Source: Marivirga tractuosa DSM 4126
Lineage (GTDB): Bacteria > Bacteroidota > Bacteroidia > Cytophagales > Cyclobacteriaceae
NCBI RefSeq assembly: GCF_000183425.1
Contig: NC_014759.1
Span: 3,689,001 to 3,753,000, forward strand
DNA length: 64,000 bases
Direction of reading: 5' to 3'
In this document: positions 38,381 through 45,892 of the stretch, one piece after another
Numbering within the stretch: the first letter of the stretch is position 1
Layout: each line of letters begins with the position of its first letter
Notes under the pieces: model-generated
The model's database searches: none
What the model was told of the DNA's origin: nothing
What the model saw: only the letters and a program-made list of their open reading frames with translations
Translations under genes and position numbers: made by a program

Positions 38381-40696
38381 ATGAAAAAATCACTTGTTTT
38401 TCTATTCTGCATGCTCATCTCATCAGTGGTCTATGCTCAACAGAATAAAATAGATGACTTAATCTATAGAGGTGAGAATCTTTTCAAAATTAAAAACTAC
38501 GAAGGTGCAGTAAAATCACTTTCTGAAGCTGTGGAGCTAGGAGCAAATGAGCCTTATGTGAATTATATGTTAGGGGTTTCTTATCTTAACATGCCCAACG
38601 CAACAGATCAGTTAAAAGCATCACCCATTTTTGAAAAGCTTGAGAAGCAGGGCAATTTTGAACAGATTCCAGATGAAGTTTATTATTACATGGCTCAAGC
38701 ATTTCATAAGGATTTGAAGTTGCAAAAGGCAACAGAGTACTATGATAAGTATCTCAAGACCTTAGGTGGTAATGATGCTAAATTAAGAGCAGAGGTCGAA
38801 TTGGAAAAGGCGAAAAGTGAAAATGCTAAGCGTTTACTAAGTCAAAAGAAGGACATTAACATTCAAAGAATGGCTCCTCCGATCAATTCTGAATTTACGG
38901 AATATAATCCAGTTGTTTCGGCTGATCAATCAGTTATGGCTTTTACTTCTCTAAGGCCAAACGCTAGGACGGGAAGAGCAGCAGAAGAGGTTTACATTAC
39001 TTATAAAAGTTCAGGCGATTGGGGAGAGCCTTCTAAAATTGAAATTAGAACTGATGAAAATGTTGGTACTGCTGGAATATCTCCTGATGGTCAGCAGATG
39101 TTGGTATTTATAGGTTCTGGAAATAGAGGGAATTTATTTATGATGAAAAAGGATGGTAAGGGCTGGAGCCAACCATCTGCAATAGAAGGCTTAAATTCAC
39201 GGGATTTAGAAAGTACTGGTTCTATTACTCCTGACGGGAAGAAAATTTATTTCGCAAGTAATCGACCAGGAGGATTTGGCGGAATGGATATTTGGGTAGC
39301 AGAAAAACTAGCAAACGGTAATTGGGGCAATATTGAAAACCTAGGAGCCGAAGTTAATTCAAAATATGATGAAGATGCTCCCTTCATTCACCCCGATATG
39401 AAGACCTTATATTATACTTCCAATGGTGAAAAGTCAATGGGCGGTAGAGATATTTTCAAAACCAATGTGCTAGGAGGGAAGTGGACAACGCCTGAAAATA
39501 TGGGATATCCAATTAATACTCCGCTCAATGATAATTATTTCACTTTGTCAGCGGACGGAAGTAAAGGGTATTTTTCATCTGATAGAGAAGGGGGTTATGG
39601 AGGACAGGATATCTATATTTTCGATATGCCTGAGAAATATGCTAATATTCCACTAACCATGCTAAAAGGGAAAATTACTGCCGGTGAGGACGAGCAGCCT
39701 GTTCCTACTAAAATTAAATTAGTAGACAATGAAAATAACACCAAAGTGGATTATGTATATGATCCTGATCCTAAAACAGGGAACTATTTGATAATTCTGC
39801 CTCCAGGCAAGAACTACGATTTGATTATTGAATCAGAAGGGTACTTACCCTATACTTTAAATATTAATGTGCCTAATCAAACCTACTTCTATGAGCTCTA
39901 TCAAAAGATTAATTTAAAGTTAATCAAGCAGTTTGATGTAGTGGTTGGGCAAGAAGTATCCGTTAATAATGCTTTTTATGATACTAAACAAGGTGGGGAC
40001 TCCTATACTCCAAGGCAAGCTAATGAGGCCATGTTAGTACAAGGGGATAGCTTGGATGTTTATGATATGATGGATGCTATTATTGCCGCTGAGGATACCG
40101 CTGCTTTCAATTACATGATGGAATTAATGTATAAAGTAAATCCCATTGAGGATGTTGATTTCAGTGAGAATGAGGATGAAATGGAAATTGCTAGTAGAAC
40201 TTATTATTATGATGAGAGCGATACCACTACTTTGAAAAGTAGAGTTGTGGAAGGCGAAACCATTTATTCCTTACCTACTATGTATGTTACTGAAGAAGCT
40301 GAAAAGCAGAAGAAAGAAAAGGAACAAAAGCCAAAAGCTAACTACGATAAATCATTGTTAGAACCTGTATATAAAATATATTTTGATGTAGGAGCTTCCG
40401 AATTTGATGCTAAATACAATGAACAATTGCAGGAGATTTATCAGAAAATTAAAGGTAATGAGCAGTTAGGTATACAAATTTCAGGTTACGCATCTGCAGA
40501 AGGTGATCCTGAATTTAACAGGAAGTTATCTAATAAAAGAGCTATAGAGGTGGTAAACTTCTTTAATTACAAAGGAATAGTAAGAAGGAGGATTATTGCA
40601 AAAGGATATGGTTCTACAAGAGCAGATACTAAGGATGCAGCTGAAAATAGGAGAGTTGAAGTTCAAATTGTAGATTTGAATAATATAGATCGATAA
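38381..40696 (+). CDS. PorE-like OmpA-family protein (TPR, WD40/PD40 propeller, regulatory beta domain, OmpA)
   Basis: I start at the ATG at 38381 (MKKSLVFLFCMLISSVVYAQ, a clean signal peptide); in-frame TTG 38339 and ATG 38348 lie upstream. Domain order is TPR repeats (about 23-155), a PD40 propeller (about 180-420, with 'ASNRPGGFGGMDIWVAE' and 'SSDREGGYGGQDIYIFD' blades), a carboxypeptidase-regulatory-like beta domain (about 430-515), an acidic linker, and a C-terminal OmpA peptidoglycan-binding domain (about 660-768; GYASAEGDPEFNRKLS, NRRVEVQIV). This is the architecture of PorE, which anchors the T9SS to peptidoglycan. The nearby porP supports the role, but several paralogues with this layout are common. 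Confidence 0.9.
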   Translation: MKKSLVFLFCMLISSVVYAQQNKIDDLIYRGENLFKIKNYEGAVKSLSEAVELGANEPYVNYMLGVSYLNMPNATDQLKASPIFEKLEKQGNFEQIPDEVYYYMAQAFHKDLKLQKATEYYDKYLKTLGGNDAKLRAEVELEKAKSENAKRLLSQKKDINIQRMAPPINSEFTEYNPVVSADQSVMAFTSLRPNARTGRAAEEVYITYKSSGDWGEPSKIEIRTDENVGTAGISPDGQQMLVFIGSGNRGNLFMMKKDGKGWSQPSAIEGLNSRDLESTGSITPDGKKIYFASNRPGGFGGMDIWVAEKLANGNWGNIENLGAEVNSKYDEDAPFIHPDMKTLYYTSNGEKSMGGRDIFKTNVLGGKWTTPENMGYPINTPLNDNYFTLSADGSKGYFSSDREGGYGGQDIYIFDMPEKYANIPLTMLKGKITAGEDEQPVPTKIKLVDNENNTKVDYVYDPDPKTGNYLIILPPGKNYDLIIESEGYLPYTLNINVPNQTYFYELYQKINLKLIKQFDVVVGQEVSVNNAFYDTKQGGDSYTPRQANEAMLVQGDSLDVYDMMDAIIAAEDTAAFNYMMELMYKVNPIEDVDFSENEDEMEIASRTYYYDESDTTTLKSRVVEGETIYSLPTMYVTEEAEKQKKEKEQKPKANYDKSLLEPVYKIYFDVGASEFDAKYNEQLQEIYQKIKGNEQLGIQISGYASAEGDPEFNRKLSNKRAIEVVNFFNYKGIVRRRIIAKGYGSTRADTKDAAENRRVEVQIVDLNNIDR

Positions 40697-40720
40697 ATTA
40701 TTTAAAATACTTCAAGACAT

Positions 40721-40748
40721 AGGCTATCCATTTGGGTAGCCTTTTTTA
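40721..40748 (+). terminator. Terminator of the PorE-like gene
   Basis: AGGCTATCC (40721-40729) pairs with GGGTAGCCT (40734-40742) around a 4-nt loop and is followed by a T-run, 25 bp past the stop codon. Confidence 0.85.
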
Positions 40749-40961
40749 TTGATTATGTTTTTTGAAAAGGATTTGTTAAACAAGTGCTTATAGTTTGCCT
40801 ATAAAAAATTCGTTTTTCTTCTTACCTGTCCTATCTTTGAATGATTTTAAAAAGTGCCTGTTGGGTAACTTTACAAAAAAGAGTTGGAAGAAACCACTAT
40901 TCAGTATTGTACAGCAATTTTTTGTAATATTTGATTTTGAAATTATATAATAGATTTTACT

Positions 40962-42551
40962 ATGGGAAAAGACGATATGGAAAAACCTGTTTATACCAAA
41001 CCGACCAATAAAGGGAAAAACGAATTATTAGCTCAGAAAAATGAGGCCGCCTTAAAGGGTGGAGGTGAAGACCGAATTGAAGCTCAACATAAAAAAGGAA
41101 AATTAACAGCAAGAGAAAGGATTGACCTTTTGATGGACGAAGGTTCATTTGAAGAGATTGGCAAATTTGTAATGCACCGTTGCAAGGATTTTGGACTGGA
41201 AAAGCAGCATTATCCTGGAGATGGAGTAGTGACTGGATACGGAACCGTATCTGGGAGATTAACTTATGTGTTTTCCCAAGATTTCACAGTATTTGGAGGC
41301 TCCTTATCCGAAACCCATGCAGAGAAGATCGTGAAGATTATGGAAATGGCTATGAAAAATGGCGCTCCATTAATTGGGTTGAATGATTCGGGTGGTGCCA
41401 GAATTCAGGAAGGCGTAGTTTCATTAGGTGGATATGCTGATATTTTTTATAGAAATGTAAGAGCTTCGGGTGTTATACCTCAAATTTCTGCAATAATGGG
41501 GCCATGTGCTGGAGGAGCCGTATATTCACCAGCCATGACGGATTTCATTATGATGGTGGAAAACACAAGCTATATGTTTGTAACAGGTCCTAATGTTGTG
41601 AAAACCGTAACCCAAGAAAATGTAACTTCTGAAGAATTAGGTGGAGCTAGTACGCACAGTACCAAAAGTGGTGTTACGCATTTCTCTTGTGCAAATGAAT
41701 TGGAATGTATTAACAATGTAAAAAGGTTATTGAGTTATGTACCTCAAAACTGTGAAGATCCTGTTCCTTCAGTTCCCTACGAATTGAAGGATGATGAAAG
41801 CAGGGGGGAATTAAATGATATCATTCCTGATAATCCTAATCAGCCTTATGATATGCGTGAGGTTATAGAAGGGACTGTAGATGCTGGCAGTTTTTTTGAA
41901 GTACATAAGAATTATGCAGAAAACATAGTGGTAGGCTTTGCTCACTTAGCAGGTAGAAGTATAGGGATAGTGGGTAATCAGCCGGCTTCTTTAGCTGGGG
42001 TATTGGACAATGATGCTAGTAAAAAAGCGGCTCGTTTTGTCCGCTTCTGTGATAGTTTCAATATTCCATTATTAGTATTTGAAGATGTTCCTGGCTTCCT
42101 TCCTGGCACTGACCAAGAATGGAATGGAATTATTTCTAACGGAGCTAAGTTGCTTTATGCATTTAGTGAAGCTACAGTTCCAAGAGTAACTGTGATTACA
42201 AGAAAAGCTTATGGGGGTGCTTATGATGTAATGAACTCTAAACACATTGGTGCTGATATGAATTATGCTTGGCCTACAGCTGAAATCGCAGTGATGGGCG
42301 CTAAAGGTGCAGCCGAAATTATATTCCGTAAGGAGATTGCCGCTGCAGACGATAAAGAAGCAAAGCTTGCCGAAAAGGTAGAGGAATATACTGAAAAGTT
42401 TGCCAATCCATATAGAGCAGCTCATAGGGGTTATATCGATGAAGTGATCCTTCCTTCTAATACAAGGAAAAAGCTAATCAAAGCATTTTCCATGTTGGAA
42501 AATAAGGTGGATACCCTGCCGAAGAAAAAGCATGGAAATATTCCATTGTAA
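40962..42551 (+). CDS. pccB: Acyl-CoA carboxylase beta (carboxyltransferase) subunit, propionyl-CoA type
   Basis: The 529-residue protein is the biotin-dependent carboxyltransferase that carboxylates propionyl-CoA (or acetyl-CoA). It shows [21 protein letters not shown] (about 46-66), the acyl-CoA-binding [14 protein letters not shown] (about 139-152), [13 protein letters not shown], and the C-terminal half with [23 protein letters not shown] and [12 protein letters not shown]. No alpha/biotin subunit is adjacent, so it must pair with products from elsewhere. Its own terminator follows. The symbol is by family; the substrate is not certain. Confidence 0.92.
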   Translation: MGKDDMEKPVYTKPTNKGKNELLAQKNEAALKGGGEDRIEAQHKKGKLTARERIDLLMDEGSFEEIGKFVMHRCKDFGLEKQHYPGDGVVTGYGTVSGRLTYVFSQDFTVFGGSLSETHAEKIVKIMEMAMKNGAPLIGLNDSGGARIQEGVVSLGGYADIFYRNVRASGVIPQISAIMGPCAGGAVYSPAMTDFIMMVENTSYMFVTGPNVVKTVTQENVTSEELGGASTHSTKSGVTHFSCANELECINNVKRLLSYVPQNCEDPVPSVPYELKDDESRGELNDIIPDNPNQPYDMREVIEGTVDAGSFFEVHKNYAENIVVGFAHLAGRSIGIVGNQPASLAGVLDNDASKKAARFVRFCDSFNIPLLVFEDVPGFLPGTDQEWNGIISNGAKLLYAFSEATVPRVTVITRKAYGGAYDVMNSKHIGADMNYAWPTAEIAVMGAKGAAEIIFRKEIAAADDKEAKLAEKVEEYTEKFANPYRAAHRGYIDEVILPSNTRKKLIKAFSMLENKVDTLPKKKHGNIPL

Positions 42552-42559
42552 AATTTAGA

Positions 42560-42582
42560 GCCTCCTTTCGGAGGCTTTTTTC
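42560..42582 (+). terminator. Terminator of the carboxylase beta gene
   Basis: GCCTCC (42560-42565) and GGAGGC (42570-42575) form a 6-bp stem with a TTTC loop, followed by a T-run, 9 bp past the stop. Confidence 0.9.
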
Positions 42583-42669
42583 TTTCCAAGTATTTTTTAA
42601 ACGTAACATCAGTTACAGTATTCTGAACAGCTTTTGTCTTATCTTCGTTATAGAAGCCAAATAAGAGAA

Positions 42670-43542
42670 ATGGAATACATCGATATATTTATCACCTCCT
42701 TTAAAGACTATGCCCGATATGTGGGGAATGAAGTTTTCAACCTGCATTGGGGTAATTATTTGTATTGGTTAATCGGCATTTCAATTTTCTTTTATACTTT
42801 GGAATTAACGATGCCTTGGAGAAAGGACCAACCCAAAATCAGAAAAGACTTTTGGTTGGATGCTTTTTATATGTTTTTCAATTTTTTCTTATTTTCATTG
42901 GTAGGCTACTATGCTATCTCCAATGTATTTGTAGAGCTTTTCAATGACTTTTTAGGCTTATTTGGAATAGAAAACCTAGTCGCTATTGAAATCAATACCT
43001 GGCCAGTCTGGGCACAGCTATTGACATTATTTATCCTTCGGGATTTCATCCACTGGAATGTGCATAGATTATTACATAGGGTGCCTACCTTATGGGAGTT
43101 CCACAAAGTTCATCATTCTGTAGAGCAAATGGGATTTGCTGCGCACCTAAGATTCCATTGGATGGAAACCATCGTTTACAGAACCATAGAATATATTCCT
43201 TTAGCCATGATAGGTTTTGGAATACAGGAATTCTTATTGGTGCATTTATTTGCATTGGCAATTGGTCATTTTAACCATTCAAACATCCGTGTTCCTTTAG
43301 GGCCTTTCAAGTATATTTTCAATAATCCGCAAATGCATATTTGGCATCATGCTAAACATATTCCTTCTAAAACAGGGGTTAATTTCGGAATTTCTTTAAG
43401 CATCTGGGATTATATTTTTGGGACGAATTATATTCCTAAAGATGGAAGAGATGAAAAATTGGGCTTTGATGATATGGATCAGTTTCCATCAGAATTGAAG
43501 GATCAGTTGATTTATGGCTTTAAGCGTAGAAAGGAAAAGTAA
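42670..43542 (+). CDS. Sterol desaturase/fatty-acid hydroxylase family membrane protein
   Basis: I start at ATG 42670 (MEYIDIFITSFK); an in-frame TTG upstream at 42634 gives an unlikely leader. The 290-residue protein has three to four membrane segments and the di-iron histidine clusters of the family: HWNVHRLLHRVP, HKVHH, and HIWHH near the C-terminus, with a further HFNHSN. It should hydroxylate or desaturate a lipid in the membrane; the substrate is unknown. It is the last core gene before the tRNA and the island. Confidence 0.9.
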   Translation: MEYIDIFITSFKDYARYVGNEVFNLHWGNYLYWLIGISIFFYTLELTMPWRKDQPKIRKDFWLDAFYMFFNFFLFSLVGYYAISNVFVELFNDFLGLFGIENLVAIEINTWPVWAQLLTLFILRDFIHWNVHRLLHRVPTLWEFHKVHHSVEQMGFAAHLRFHWMETIVYRTIEYIPLAMIGFGIQEFLLVHLFALAIGHFNHSNIRVPLGPFKYIFNNPQMHIWHHAKHIPSKTGVNFGISLSIWDYIFGTNYIPKDGRDEKLGFDDMDQFPSELKDQLIYGFKRRKEK

Positions 43543-43642
43543 AAATAATTTATTAATTCCTTGATTTTATATTGCGCAATTAAGTGCAATTCCGTAACAT
43601 TGCAATCCGAAAAACAGACAGCCAGTCGGTTGTGTATTTTCA

Positions 43643-43716
43643 GGGCCTATAGCTCAGCTGGTTAGAGCACTTGACTCATAATCAAGTGGTCCCTGGTTCG
43701 AGTCCAGGTGGGCCCA
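43643..43716 (+). tRNA. tRNA-Ile2 with CAU anticodon (lysidine-modified type)
   Basis: A full cloverleaf can be folded. The acceptor stem pairs GGGCCTA (43643-43649) with TGGGCCC (43709-43715), with discriminator A43716. The D arm has AGCTCAGCTGGTTAGAGC. The anticodon arm is CTTGA-CTCATAA-TCAAG, and the T arm is CCTGG-TTCGAGT-CCAGG. The CTCATAATC anticodon loop and body match the minor isoleucine tRNA (k2CAU) rather than elongator or initiator Met. CCA is not encoded. Its 3' end is duplicated at 63645, marking an integration site. Confidence 0.95.
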
Positions 43717-43775
43717 CTTTCAGTATTAATCTGAACACAAAAAGCCTTAAATCTTACGATTTAGGGCTTTTTTGT
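43702..43775 (+). repeat. Left attachment repeat (attL) of the genomic island
   Basis: These 74 bp cover the T-arm 3' half and acceptor 3' strand of tRNA-Ile2 plus its downstream terminator. They match 63645-63718 with only three mismatches (43724, 43728 and 43756); the first 22 bp are identical. Integration of an element at a tRNA 3' end creates exactly this arrangement. Confidence 0.85.
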
Positions 43776-43776
43776 T
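43738..43776 (+). terminator. Terminator of tRNA-Ile2
   Basis: AAAGCCTTAAATC pairs with GATTTAGGGCTTT (13 bp with one wobble) around TTAC and is followed by a T-run. The same terminator is copied at the right end of the island. Confidence 0.9.
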
Positions 43777-43865
43777 TTAAAGACGACAGCCAGCTAGAAT
43801 ATTTTTTGAGTCTTATAAGAGAAATTATTTAATGAAAGAATTTAAATGGTGAGAATAAACAAAAC

Positions 43866-44384
43866 TCAACTTTTACAATTGTAATCCTTCATAGAGTTCA
43901 CAGGCAACTTACTTCCAGCGTCTTTAACCCTCTTGATAAAATTATCGCAATCGGTTTCAGACATAATATTTTTCGTTTTGGCTTCACAAAGGAAATCCAT
44001 AGTAGTCAAATAATCTAGTTCATGCATTTTGCAATAACTTGCAATGTCTCTTAGATTACTGCTTGCCAAGATATCTTTAGTTTTACGAACAACAGCAAGG
44101 CAAGCAGCCTCTCCGTCTCCCTTAAACATTACCTTCTTTATATGCATATACTCTTTCCTTATTTCGTGATTCTCCTCTGGAAAATCAATCTTTTCAATAA
44201 GTTTGAATCTCAATAAATTATCTACTTCAGCTTTTTTATTTCTAAATTTTGATAGTTCATCGTAAACTTTATCAAGTATCTTTATTTTATTTTTAAAAAT
44301 TGTGGGCAATAGAGTTATCGCTCCACCAGTAATAAAATGTGAAACGACATCCGCATCGATGAGTATTATTTTTTTACTCTTCAC
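43866..44384 (-). CDS. PIN-like domain protein, candidate RNase/toxin
   Basis: The 172-residue protein opens with IILIDADVVSHFI, a typical PIN strand with acidic residues at about 10 and 12. It then has a Glu-containing KVYDELSKF helix, FKGDGEAACLAVV with a central Asp/Glu pair, and SSNLRDIASYC with the fourth acidic residue. These are the metal-binding positions of PIN ribonucleases (similar to DUF3368-type). Its ATG lies 11 bp inside the end of the ImmA/IrrE gene. In family terms it may be the effector of the three-gene module; VapC-like tRNA or mRNA cleavage is possible but unproven. Confidence 0.72.
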   Translation of the reverse strand: MKSKKIILIDADVVSHFITGGAITLLPTIFKNKIKILDKVYDELSKFRNKKAEVDNLLRFKLIEKIDFPEENHEIRKEYMHIKKVMFKGDGEAACLAVVRKTKDILASSNLRDIASYCKMHELDYLTTMDFLCEAKTKNIMSETDCDNFIKRVKDAGSKLPVNSMKDYNCKS

Positions 44385-45117
44385 TGTTCTCGAGAGCTTC
44401 TATTTCACTACTATTCATCCCTAAATCAAGTAATAATGAATAATAATGGCTTTGCGAAATAATTTCTTTATCAAAAAGGTCTCTAGCTAAACTACCATAG
44501 TCACCAATTACTTCATGATGATTTCCGTCTTCATATAACTTAGTGGAATATCCATATCCAATAGCTCCCTTTTTTACATTTGGTCTAAGCTGCTCAAGTT
44601 TATCAAAACTAATGATTTTCAGTTCCTTTAATCTATACAATAAAGCAGCTCTGGAGCATGAGAAATAGTGCTCAATTTTTAAGAGTGTACCTAATTTGAT
44701 TTTATCTTTACTTAATTCGTTATCAGGTATGAGTGATTTTATACCATTTTCAGGCAATAACAAATGAGCTGCAAACAAGTCAGCATTATACTCTTCCTTA
44801 TCTTTTCTTTTAAATTCTCCAGCTATACATACCATTGAACTAAAATTCTCTTGAATAAATAAGTGATACAACTCATGACAAATGGTAAAATGCTGATGCC
44901 CTAATGTTTTGCTACTATTAATTAAAACGAATCGTTTGGTCTGAGCGTCTTTATCAATTTTTAAAGCCATACCTGATATTCCGTCTCCTAATGGCTTGAA
45001 CACAGTCAAAACATCTAGCTTATGTAGTAAACTCTTCAGTCTAATACTATCGTTACTACCAAAGCCATGATGATTTCTAAAATCATTTGCCTTTTTCTCA
45101 AGAATAAGCGGGTTCAT
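44374..45117 (-). CDS. ImmA/IrrE-family zinc metallopeptidase
   Basis: The 247-residue protein carries HELYH at 81-85 (CHELYHLFIQ), followed by the EEYNADLFAAHLLLP helix with the third zinc ligand, the ImmA/IrrE (COG2856) signature. Such proteases cleave a partner XRE repressor to release transcription, as in ICEBs1 ImmA and DdrO/IrrE. It overlaps the XRE gene upstream by 20 bp and the PIN gene downstream by 11 bp. The C-terminal ~110 residues include a helical region ending DLGMNSSEIEALENSEE. Confidence 0.9.
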   Translation of the reverse strand: MNPLILEKKANDFRNHHGFGSNDSIRLKSLLHKLDVLTVFKPLGDGISGMALKIDKDAQTKRFVLINSSKTLGHQHFTICHELYHLFIQENFSSMVCIAGEFKRKDKEEYNADLFAAHLLLPENGIKSLIPDNELSKDKIKLGTLLKIEHYFSCSRAALLYRLKELKIISFDKLEQLRPNVKKGAIGYGYSTKLYEDGNHHEVIGDYGSLARDLFDKEIISQSHYYSLLLDLGMNSSEIEALENSEE

Positions 45118-45454
45118 TGACTGCGGCTTTTTTCATGGCTAAATAATTAAGAACAATTTTTCTAAAATCAGCTATTTGCTCAAGATCCTCTTTACCTAAA
45201 GAATCAGCTCTAAATGCCAATGCTACTTTGGCGTCATTGTGCTCAGGATCACTTTCATACAAATCGAATTCATCTATACCAAAAAGCTTAGCAGCCTTTT
45301 CAATTAGCTTTACTGGCATGGTTCTTTTACCATTTTCATAGTAACTAATTTCCTCTCTATTAATACTTAAATAATCCGCTAATTGCACTTGTGACAATCC
45401 TAGACTTTCCCTATACCTCTTCAAGTTGAGTCCAATTAATTTATTCTGATCCAT
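45098..45454 (-). CDS. XRE-family HTH transcriptional regulator
   Basis: The 118-residue protein has an HTH_3 domain at about 8-62 (LKRYRESLGLSQVQLADYLS, REEISYYENGKRTMPVKLIEKAAKLFGI) and a helical tail that may hold the cleavage site for its protease partner. It is first in the XRE-ImmA/IrrE-PIN operon. A perfect TGTTAC-AAA-GTAACA palindrome lies 22 bp upstream of its ATG, suggesting autoregulation. It may be repressor and antitoxin-like at once. Confidence 0.9.
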   Translation of the reverse strand: MDQNKLIGLNLKRYRESLGLSQVQLADYLSINREEISYYENGKRTMPVKLIEKAAKLFGIDEFDLYESDPEHNDAKVALAFRADSLGKEDLEQIADFRKIVLNYLAMKKAAVNEPAYS

Positions 45455-45892
45455 AAGTTTATCCAGTCGATTACTTGTTACAAAGTAACATTAAATTTTT
45501 CGTACTTCAAATATTGTAACACGAATTCAACTCAATTTAGTTCTCTTCAAATTATTTAAAAAGGTAATAAGTTATTCATTTTCAGCTGTTGAAGTACCAA
45601 TCAAATCGAGAGCGTTGTGAAGCAAAACGCGTTCGTACTACTCGTCATAAATTTCGAAAATGCCCGCTGGCAAACGTGTCACTTGTGTCTTTAACCTGTA
45701 CACAAATACAACCAACAGCTTATAAAGTGTAAAGCTTCAGTTGTTCAGCAGGCCGCTCACCAGCTCAGTAAATGGCTTAATTTTGTATAGTTTTATATCC
45801 TTTTAAGCATCCATTTGTAGTTAAAGCCTAATTAATTATATTTAAATTCCATAACCAAACGAAATCACATAATCATTGACTATTCCCAACTT
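45455..45892. other. Intergenic region with operator and a degenerate hairpin core
   Basis: This 438-bp gap holds the XRE operon promoter side (see 45476-45520) and, further right, a non-coding stretch. CCGCTCACCAGC at 45753-45764 is a 12-nt match to the core of the hairpin at 53742-53753, and GCCCGCTGGC near 45662 recalls the spacer at 49640. No ORF with a credible start is seen. It probably contains the left remnant of the cassette spacers and the promoter of the WG-repeat lipoprotein gene. Confidence 0.5.
45476..45520 (-). promoter_or_regulatory. Candidate XRE operator
   Basis: TGTTAC (45476-45481), AAA, GTAACA (45485-45490) is a perfect 6-3-6 palindrome 22 bp upstream of the XRE gene start. 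An extra GTAAC half-site lies near 45515. The position and size suit a dimeric XRE repressor site overlapping the promoter. Confidence 0.6.

Noticed and set aside
43617..43793. 9-bp direct repeat GACAGCCAG flanking the tRNA
   Set aside because: Too short to be meaningful beside the 74-bp attachment repeat; likely chance.
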